A stretch of DNA of 64,000 nucleotides from Diatrype stigma (taxonomy: Eukaryota > Ascomycota > Sordariomycetes > Xylariales > Diatrypaceae), in contig JAKJXP020000081.1 in the NCBI GenBank assembly GCA_022225965.2, positions 62,001 through 126,000 on the forward strand, in the 5' to 3' direction. The notes under the pieces were generated by a model. It worked only from the letters and a program-made list of their open reading frames with translations. It was not told the DNA's origin and made no database searches. Each line of letters begins with the position of its first letter. Position 1 is the stretch's first letter. This document shows positions 37,590 to 47,913 of the stretch, piece after piece. The position numbers and the translations under genes are program-made.

Positions 37590-39796
37590 CTATGACTGCG
37601 GGCCTGCCAGGCTTCCCCTGCGACTCTCGACGGGGCTCACCGTCGCCGGACTCACCGCCCTCTCGTCGGCCGGACCACCAGCGCCAGGCCTGCGGTCGAA
37701 CTCGGGGCTGATGGGCGAGACCAGGTCGTCGTCGCCGCCGTCTCCCGCGATGCTGGGGGCCGACACGAAGCTGAGCCGCTTCGAGTCCGCATCATCATCT
37801 TCTCCCCGCTCTCCTTCCCCTTCCCCAATGGTGACCTCGTCTTCGTCTTCGTCGTCGATCGGTGATACAGGATCGGCCTGATCCTGTTGTTGTTGTTGTT
37901 GTTGTTGTTGTTGGTGGCGGTTGTAGCTGGCGGGGGTGCTTGTTCTCCTGCTGGTGCTGGTGCCGGTGACGTCGCCTATGGATCGTGCCGAGCGCGAGCT
38001 CAGACTCCTACTGATCGCAACGCCGATCCCTAATCCTCCGACCCCGCTTCCGCTTCCGCTTCCGCTTCCGCTTCCGCCCCCTTTGCTGCTGCCGCCGCCG
38101 TCAAATCGTTTATCGAACGCCGCATCAATGGGAGATACGGGCACGTAATTCAGCCGCGGGCTCTGCAGGCCCGCCGAGATGCTCGTTGGCGTCTGTGGCT
38201 GCGAGGTGGAGGCGGAAGCGGGAGCAATGGCGGCGTAAGGAGACTTCGGTGGAGGTGGCGGCGGCGGCGGCGATGATGATGACGACGACAACGGCGACGA
38301 CGCCAGCTTCGATCCCGCGAGAGGCGATAGCTGGAGCTGCGGGACCTTCGCATTACCGGTACCGGTGCCGGTATCGGTGCTGGTCCGCGGGTCGCTGAGC
38401 CGGCTCTCGAGATCCACCTGGATATCGTTTCGGGTTAGCTATGGCCGTTGCGTCGCATGACACTACTACACTACTCTCCGTCTTGTTTGTGGGGGGGGGG
38501 GGCTCCTAGCGACGAGCGGGGGATGAGAAAAGTGTTGACTGAGACTTACCGGGTGTGAAGCAAGAGGGTTTCCCGACCCGAGTGGCCAGTGCGGACCGAA
38601 GGTGCGGCGCAAGGATTTCCGGCGAGGGGCACTCGTAGCAGCAGCACCCCCTGCCGTCGAGAGCGGTCTCGTCGTGATGGGACTGGGCTGCTCTTGGATC
38701 GTGGAGAGAGGTCGCAGGCGGCCCAGGCCAAGGGCGAGCCGCTGTTTCGGTTTCTGTCCACCACCACCGCCGCCATCATCATCATCAGCAGCAGCAGCAT
38801 CGCCGGCGCCATCGCCGGATTCCTTGTCCCGCGGGGGCAATGCCATGGTGGATGCAGCCGCCTCCAGCTCGGCTTTCTTCTGGCGCCGGCGGCGGACGAT
38901 GAGGAAGAGGGCGATGGCGATCAGGAGCAGGAGGGCGACGACGCCGATGGCGGCCCCTACGATCACGCCGGTCGAACTCGATGACGAAGAGGAATCGCCG
39001 TCGCCGTCGTCATCTATCGGCTGCACCTCGATGTCCGTCGCGTTCGCGTGGGGGGAGGGGCCGGCGTCCGTCATGGAGGTGAAGAGCTCGGGCGGGAAGG
39101 GGAACATCTCGCCGAACCCGGCGCTTCTGTGGCACTGGACGTGCGTCAGCGTCGCGTCGGGCCGGTCGTCGCTCATCGTCGAGATGTACCCGTACGAGAA
39201 GCAGCTCGGCATCAGGGCGGGACTGCGAGGCGCGACAACAGAAAAACAACAGCACATGCTTGTTAGCCGACCTGTCTTTATCATCTTTATTCATCCCAAG
39301 TCTTCAACTGGACAGGGGAGGGGGTGTGGGGCTTTTATTTGTGTATGTGTGTGTGCGTGTGTGTTTGTGTTTGTTTTGGTAAGTAACTAGGGGTCCTCGA
39401 TCACCAGGTACTGACCAACATAACGTGTGGTCTCCGCAGTCCTCGGGGACGGGAGCCAGTCCGTAGTCGAGGCATGTGGTGTACATCGTAGAAATGCAAT
39501 CCTCCCCGCTGGAGATGCAGCAGCCGCGGTAGCTCCCAACGTTTGTGCATTGCGAGCCGGACGAGCATGTTACTGTTGTGCGGTAGTCATGTTAGCCGTA
39601 TATTCAGAAATCCATTCATCTTGGATGGGGACAACGTACCTGTGCTCTCGTACGTGAAGCCGCAGGTGTCGATGCCTAATTCGAAGTCGCCAGGCACGGC
39701 GACCGAAGTTATGGCGGGGGCATCGGGGATGTCGCGTGTCTGGGAGTTTGTGTCCGTCGCCGTCGGCAGTGGATCGCTCAGGTAGATACCTGGCAT
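37590..39796 (-). CDS. Single-pass membrane protein with Cys-rich ectodomain and low-complexity cytoplasmic tail
   Basis: Complement of join 37590-38417, 38550-39222, 39416-39572, 39640-39796, 604 aa. A cysteine-rich N-terminal module (about residues 45-135) with the patterns DTCGFTY, YRGCC and TLCC belongs to a large unnamed fungal ectodomain family. It is followed by a Ser-rich acidic stalk, one transmembrane helix (about 190-214) and the stop-transfer RRRRQKK, then a long tail with poly-Pro, Gly-Ser repeats, a run of Gln and acidic clusters. The layout recalls Wsc/Mid2-type wall sensors but no WSC domain is present. No signal peptide is visible at the predicted start, and a stop lies just upstream, so a first exon may be missing. 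Repetitive codons (GSGSGS at 38047-38080, Gln run at 37885-37912) make the tail length-unstable. Confidence 0.75.
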
Positions 39797-40281
39797 CTTA
39801 TCTCGCTCTTCTTGGACGGTTGCCGACCAGATAAATCAATGGATAGTGCCGGAGGTTGGAGTTGAGATTGGCTAGTAGCCCTCGAACATCTCTAGGCAAT
39901 GGTGATGGGGCGGCGCGGCCTGAGTCAGGAAGACGTATCGTGTTCGAAAGTCACTCTACAAAAGTGCATAGACGGGAGAGAAGGCACGATTCTCCATGGT
40001 CTTCTAATTGCCTCGAAAACAGAAATCCTACCTTGGCTAAAATCCAATATCAGTGCGATGCACCCTAATCCTACATGCTCTTTGTCCAGCGCCAGCGACC
40101 CGACCGCCACCACCTCATAAAGGACACCATCTTCAACAAAGGGGGTCCCGCCTTCATCAAGACAATGGAACCAGGTCATCGCCTTGGACGTTCTTAGCCA
40201 TTTGCGAATTTAGTCGCTCGAACAAAACCTGGAGTTCGCCCCATCCGCCGTGATGCTTAGGTGATCCTATTCACGCAGCTC
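39797..40281. other. Intergenic region between the membrane-protein and GH53 genes
   Basis: About 485 bp, promoter side of the membrane-protein gene. A missing first exon of that gene could lie here, but no matching signal-peptide exon was identified. Confidence 0.4.
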
Positions 40282-41574
<1,293 letters not shown>

Positions 41575-44099
41575 AACGAGTGTGTGGTTGAGACGTTGTT
41601 AGGAAGCTGTCGAGATTGCCTATGAGCCCCTTTTTAGATGCAAGCCAGCGAGACATCGCCGCCTCTTGGCCCTCTTCTACATCTTATAGTAGCATTGCAT
41701 TACCCCATACATCGTAGTCCCACTTCGGTGATCACCCCTAAGTGCCAGCCAAGTTCATTTAAGTATAACAAGACGGTGGACATTGCCCGATTCGGAGGAC
41801 AGCCCAACGCCGATTGATGGAATAGTTAAGCCTTAGAGCAGCTAGACAAGTAATGCGTTTCCTACCCCTGGCGGTGGAGTTGCAGCAACCAAACCACCGC
41901 CTGCAAAGACCCTACCAACAATTTTTTCGGAACGGCGGAACATGAGCTGGATTCTGGAAGGAGTCTAGTTGAACACCGATGTCATTAAGGGTTACCGCCC
42001 CCAGCAAAGGTCAAGCAATGTCGGGCATTTCGAAGATCTGATGTCCCGATTTGGACCATCTCCGCCCGCGGTCTACGATCTTCCGACCGACGACATTGCT
42101 GCGTAGTAAATAGACGACGTTGTTAAGTAAGCTATTGAGAGGCAAGGAACGGAAACCAGAACCTCAGGCATCGCTTGGTACCGCTAGGAAGATATCGCTT
42201 GTTTCAATCGCTACTCTCTCCTTGAAGAAAGGAAGAAACAAGATGGTTGATTGATATGAAAGATGGCGACATCGGGTTGAAGGAGATTCATAACAATCCC
42301 AAATGATCATGAAGTTAACGCTTGAGAAACAGGCAGGGGCAGTTGTGCAAGTGAGTAGGTTACAAAGCGCAAGATGCACACAAGAACCGTAACAACTGCG
42401 ACACTTGTTACAGAAAACTTTCGAATAGATTGCATCTGGTGTAAATAGGTCCAGGTTTAACGTTTTACGCTTTGCTGCCCATATGTTGTTAAGCTGTACG
42501 ATGTGTTTGGAGCCCTTGGCTAGAGCCTAGAATGAAATGGGTCGACGGATACAGCCGTCGCAAACCCGTTTCATACTTAGGCAATCGGGATATTTACAAG
42601 TAATCGTCATATAGCACAAGCAACCGCCGTTTTCATAGTCATTTAATACAAAGTAGTAGCATCGTCATATAGCATCATCATGAGACAATGTATAACTTCA
42701 ATATCACCAATCGATTATGTTCAATTACAACTGTTTTGACTGTCTGTACAACTCATGACCGCCCACTAGTCTACAGCGACAGACAAAAGAAACAATCCGG
42801 CCGAGTCGGCGACAACGTTTCATCAATTGGCGGCGTCTCGTACGGTCGTACAGTCCCACTAGTAGTAGAGCGCCACTGGGGCCGATAAGAAGCCTGTACG
42901 TAGTGGTTTCAGTGCGGCCGGGCCATCTGCCCTATCATCAAAGGAGCGCTCGACCAAAGCAACAGCAGGTTGGCATAACTGCCTACCTAGGTACCTTACT
43001 TACCTACCAAGCAAGGGAGGGCTACGAAGTCAGGAACTTCGGTGTCCTTCGGCTAGTCCACCAGGTAAAAGACCAACATGATTTCTGACTCGTGCAATAG
43101 GCCTCCCGGTGTCCATTCAGTCTGAGCGAACAGGCGAACTACATATTGGTTGGGTAACCAAACGTAACCAGGACGCCAGGGCTTTTAGGTCAACGCCTTG
43201 GGCTTAGATCAGCCTCGGTTCGCTAACCGAGATTTCAAGCGCCATGGCCGCCTGCCTATAGTGTATCAGTGTGTATACTGGCGGAATAGTAGGTCTGTAA
43301 TATCATCAGGAGTGGTGCATCGATTGGGTTTCCCCTAGATTTAGTTGCTAACCCATGTGGCAAGAGCATCGAATGGTCGCAATTTGACGAAAAGTGTGTC
43401 ATGAACCGTGCAGCCGTGGTGGGAACTCGTACCTGAATATCATTTCTGGACTTTCGTCGTATCCCTTAGTTTAGCTGGTTAAATGGTTCGAATCTGCATG
43501 TGCTGGCGGGAACTGTGGCGATGTGTACTGCGATGTTGTTGGAGGGGGCCTTGGCTGGCTTGGGCATATTCTAGGCTTGGTAGGCCTGTCAGGCTCACTT
43601 GAACTTGTCTGTGCTATGACTTCTGGACGGTCTGGTGCTTTTTCCTAAATTTCAATAGTTAATACCGAAGTCCGGTCGCAGGTAGTTGGGTAGTCGCTCA
43701 GTCAACAATGCGGGCAATAGAGCGCTTGCTATCGCCGGATCGGGCAATCCCATCATAAGACGAGACGGGAATAGGCAGAATATCGAGAGTCAATTGAAAA
43801 CACCTGCACTCCTACTTAGAAGTATGTAACAATGTTGATGCGTACATAGGCATAACCATATACCTAGCTCATTATATTGGACTGACTAGGTAGTTTGGGT
43901 TGCAACTGTTATTTTCTTATTTGCACGCCACTACTCCAACCAAATAATACCTAACCATAAAGCTAGAAATCAAGAAGGCGTTGATATGCCAGTGATGTCA
44001 AAGTCAAACCGTGCTTGACTGAACAGTGACAAGTGACAACCTGAACTGATGAACCTTTTTATCTGGAGCAAATTGGGACCGCGATTGCCGTTGGAGCTA
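41575..44099. other. Intergenic region left of the MITE
   Basis: About 2.5 kb without a credible gene. A TACCTAGGTACCTTACTTACCTACC motif cluster lies at about 42982-43007. The remainder shows no repeat or coding pattern. Confidence 0.5.
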
Positions 44100-44730
44100 C
44101 TCGTCAGGGCTCCAAACGCCTTCTGACCCACATTTTGCCCGCTTCGCGGATGTGGTCAGGTATTTTCATTTTGTTACGAACCTTTATTTTGTAAAGTTAT
44201 CTACATAATTCCCCATGCAAATTAGGTGCAACCTTATGTACTCCACTATTTGCCAATACAGCCGCATACATCAATATAGGGCACTTGTATATAAGCCTTT
44301 TGCAACAAATTATCGAATAAAACAGTACGGCTTTAGTACGTATAATTATCAATACCTACAATTAGCACCCTTAATCGCTACAATTAGCACCCTTAACCGC
44401 TGCAATTAGCACACTCTTAACCGCTGCGCAATTAGCACACTCTTAACCGCTGCTACAATTATCGTATATCGCAGGTTATTCCGGAAGGTAGCAATTGTTA
44501 GGTTATAAGCATTGTCAAAATTTTCGTCGGGGCCGGTCCGGCTTCATCTTGATGCATCTATGCGGAACATTGCAATACGGTATGCTACATACTTTTTAGG
44601 TGGGAACGCATACAAATTGTATGTACTGATTAATGTGACAAAATGAAGGTTCGTGACAAAGTAAAAGTCCCTGACTACATCCGCGAAGCGGGCAAAATGT
44701 GGGTCAGAAGGCGTTTAGAGCCCTGACGAG
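44100..44730. mobile_element. MITE with 93-bp terminal inverted repeats and TA target duplication
   Basis: The outer 93 bp at the left (44100-44192) match the reverse complement of the outer 93 bp at the right (44638-44730) with about eight mismatches, nearly all transitions. Both ends begin CTCGTCAGGGCTC and are flanked by TA (44098-44099 and 44731-44732), the target duplication of Tc1/mariner/pogo-class elements. The 445-bp interior is AT-rich, lacks an open transposase frame and contains a 22-26-bp tandem array (44356-44461). This is a non-autonomous DNA transposon remnant. Its inverted repeats are unlike those of the element at 57711, so a different autonomous partner mobilised it. Confidence 0.9.
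44356..44461 (+). repeat. Tandem array inside the MITE, 22-26-bp unit
   Basis: Four full copies of a unit related to CTACAATTAGCACCCTTAAC plus a partial fifth. The left two units are about 22 bp; the right two have grown by CT and GC insertions. They share the CAATTAGCAC core. Confidence 0.85.
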
Positions 44731-45733
44731 TAGATGATCAGAGCCAGGTTCGTGATTGGGCAATTGCCAATGCTTAACCAGCCCCCCTTGTCTCTCTAGA
44801 AGCGCTCTTGGAGAAATATCATCAAAGCTCATTGGCCTTTCCGCATCTAGACCCTTTTACCAGCCACTAGAGACTTACTAAGCTAAAGAAGCACCTTTCG
44901 CACCTTCGGTCCTTCGGATATCGGGTCTGGGTCTCTTAGGACGGGCAGGACGGGCAGGACGGACAGGACGGGAACATCTTGTCGACAAAAGCGTCGTCAA
45001 CGGATGTTTCTATGTAGTTCCTTCTCCCTTTTCGCAGGGTGTCTATGAGATACCTAGCACAATGTACATCGAATATAGCAACATTGAAGGGTGGCACTTG
45101 TAGATGTAAACACTGGAATATGCAGTGTGGAAGTTGCACCATGCGAGATTGGCATGGTAGCATAGTGAAGGAGCAATTCAAATTCTGTCTGGTGGTGAGG
45201 CTTCTGATGTGAGACAAAATCCAGAACCATTTTGTACTTCAAACGGTTCTTACCTACACTAAATCCCCCCCTGTCAGACCATCTAGGTACCCAAAGTCGC
45301 CCCTCCAGAACCAATGATCACACTGATAAGGTGCCGCCCGCCTCCACTTTACTGACCTCACCTGCCCCGAAGCATGTACAGTATGGCTATACTATAGTGC
45401 TAGTGTCAATGTACCTACCTAAGGTACTTGCCTATGTGCCGACACCCACCCACCTTCCCGGCCTCGATGCGGGAACCTCAAGCGTCGTGTTCCTCCTTCC
45501 GTAGCGTCGTAGTCCAAGCTGTCTGGGCTTTCTGCGTTACAAATTTCGAGACAAATTTCCTCCTCCCGTATCTCGACATCTCATCTCGTCTTGTCTTGAC
45601 TTTTATCACTTCACCCAGGCCTCTTTTCCATCCAGTAATATCTTGATACCCAGAGCATCATCACCATTTTTGACTCAAGACCAACATCGTCGCATTCTTC
45701 TGATCAGGAACATTCCCATATCGACCAGCAACC
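44731..45733. other. Intergenic region right of the MITE
   Basis: About 1 kb. Contains a 9-bp tandem array (AGGACGGGC, four copies, 44938-44973) and a TACCTACCTAAGGTAC motif near 45412-45426. The last 250 bp are C/T-rich and probably carry the promoter and leader of the DUF7707 gene. Confidence 0.5.
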
Positions 45734-46541
45734 ATGTTCCGCTCCGCCATTGCCTTCACGGCGCTGACTGCGCTCTCTCTGGTTTCTGCCCAGGCAAATT
45801 CCAACTCGAGCTTCGTGCTCCCCGACCCAACCTCAGTCAACCTGGGTACCCGAGGCACTTGGTGCACCGCCCAACAAACCGCGTGCGGTGATCTCTGCGA
45901 GCAAGTCAAGAATGAGAACTGTGATATCGTAAGTTATATCATCCCGTTTCATCCAAGCGTTTCATCCAAGCTCGTCAAGGTACACCACATACTAACACTT
46001 GGGTTGCAGAACACTCTCGATTTCAGCTGCGTCTGCTCCAACGGCGAGTCGCCCGACTTCAACCAATACACAGACACGATCCCTTTCGTGAGTGCTCTTA
46101 GTACTTTTGCTGCTCAGGGCCTCTTTCTTACTGATCCATGTAGTTTGTCTGCAAGCAACTATTCCAAGACTGCATCGCGGACCACCCCGACGACGCCACC
46201 GGCCAGAAGAACTGCACGACGACCTACGATGACAACTGCCCCACCGATTCTCCTGCTAATGGCACCAAGATCGACGCCCAGACTTCGACGTCGGCGGCTC
46301 CTAGCTCGACCGCTACCGCAGAAACTACTAGCGCTGGTTCTACCGAAGCGACGTCGACTTCGGTAGGTGGAGCCATGCCTACAAACATGCCGATTCAACA
46401 AATTGGCAACGGTGTCGCCGCCGTGGCGGTTGGCCTGTTTGCGTACAGTAAGCCACTCCCAAGAATGCGATTTGGATTTTCCGGATTATCGCTATGTTCT
46501 CTAGGGAGTACCAGCTAACTCTAAATGTCACAGTGCTATGA
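45734..46541 (+). CDS. Small secreted Cys-rich, probably GPI-anchored protein (DUF7707 family)
   Basis: Join 45734-45928, 46010-46087, 46144-46447, 46534-46541, 194 aa. A signal peptide (MFRSAIAFTALTALSLVSA) is followed by a Cys-rich domain with WCTAQQTACGDLCEQ, FSCVCSNGESPDFNQYTDTIP and FVCKQLFQDC, which I recognise as the fungal DUF7707 pattern. A Ser/Thr/Ala-rich linker then leads to a hydrophobic C-terminus (GNGVAAVAVGLFAYML) preceded by small residues, fitting a GPI attachment signal. The last exon holds only eight coding nucleotides including the stop; the preceding intron has a clear GCTAAC branch point and CAG acceptor. Function is unknown; a cell-surface role is likely. Confidence 0.85.
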
Positions 46542-47367
46542 TTCGAGATCGATTCGCTGTATGATGGCGGCCTGGGTGAAAGAGTTTGATTATTGGCCTG
46601 CAGTTCAGGTGTTACTGGTGCATACTAGTTTGATTATATTTGTCCTTAGCATTGCTTGATTGGCATGGCTTGAATGACAAGCCCTACGAGCAGACGAGAT
46701 AAGCTTAATGATCAGGAGTACTTATTTTAATAAACAAGGCTATGCTTCTTAGCTATTCTTCCGTACAATGGCAATTGTTTTGTGGCTTACATAGGTCCTG
46801 GGGTGGCTGATCTATGCTTAATATCCTTCTAACACCAAGTGAAGTTCTCTGTTGGGTGTGATCTTTTCATTAAGGGATTAGTGAAAAGCAATTGCATCGT
46901 CAATCTAAAACAAGGTTATCTTGATAGGAGTCTTGTGACATCAGAGTATTACGTGCTGGTCATAACTGAATCTACATACATATACATATGGAAAGAAGTA
47001 GAGAAAGACAGTACCCCCTAAGTCCATAATCCTTGAAAGTACCAAATTGAAGGTCCATTCAATGTTGCCCGAGCTGAAGTCTTCCAATTGGATATACCCG
47101 GGATACGATCAGCAGTTTCCTGGGTAAGTAAACTTTAATCATAATATAAAAGGTTTCAATACTTTCTTAACATGTAATCCCTTAATTGCAACCTGTCTAA
47201 ATTTACATGGCTTCGCTATGGAGTCGGGCTCCGGCTTGCGGCTCTTGGCAGTGATATCATCAATATGCTATAACTATCGGATCTCTTTCGTGATGGCCAA
47301 GGTCGGATTAACGTTGAGTATACACGAAATCATGCTATGACAATATATTGATTTCGGGTCGATCAGG
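46542..47367. other. Intergenic region left of the assembly gap
   Basis: The 3' flank of the DUF7707 gene and AT-rich DNA. No gene or repeat was recognised before the gap. Confidence 0.45.
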
Positions 47368-47377
47368 NNNNNNNNNN

Positions 47378-47437
<60 letters not shown>
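47368..47437. other. Assembly gap: 10 N followed by 60 C
   Basis: Ten undetermined bases at 47368-47377 are followed without interruption by exactly 60 cytosines (47378-47437). The true length and content here are unknown. The homopolymer is either a real poly-C tract that stopped sequencing or an artefact of gap filling. Confidence 0.95.
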
Positions 47438-47913
47438 ACAAAAGGTCTTGATGATGCAACCGCAACCCCTTATTTGGATTGGGCATACTTTCATAACCCC
47501 GGACTATGAAAATACTGTTCGGTCTTCAGAGTATGTAATTTCTTTGGCAACATCGAATTCACTTGATTGTAACAACAAAGCCGATCTTGTCAAGATCCCA
47601 CTTGTACGGTTTTTACTATACAATTGTATTGTGCATCATACACCCTCTTTGTCCTCGTGACAATCTCATTGAGGATGAAGCCAAGGCTGGGCATCAGGCT
47701 TTCGTTCCTAAGACTTCATCGACAACACTATCGTTTACGGGACTCATATAAACGCAGGGCCTCCTATCCCTCAAAGAAACATGGTTTCTTGTAATGATTT
47801 CGATTGCACAACACGGGAAAGGGTATTTGAAAAGTGGGTTACTCGACAGGTCAAGATCGAGAACATCGGATTCACCACAGTTTGCAAGGAAACAGTGAAA
47901 AATAAGCAAAATA
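47438..47913. other. Intergenic region upstream of the amidoligase gene
   Basis: About 475 bp of moderately AT-rich DNA with no gene signal; presumed promoter of the amidoligase gene. Confidence 0.45.

Noticed and set aside
43465..43500. tRNA-like internal promoter boxes (TTAGCTGGTTAAATGG and GGTTCGAATC)
   Set aside because: The two boxes are almost adjacent; there is no room for an anticodon arm and no acceptor stem pairs.
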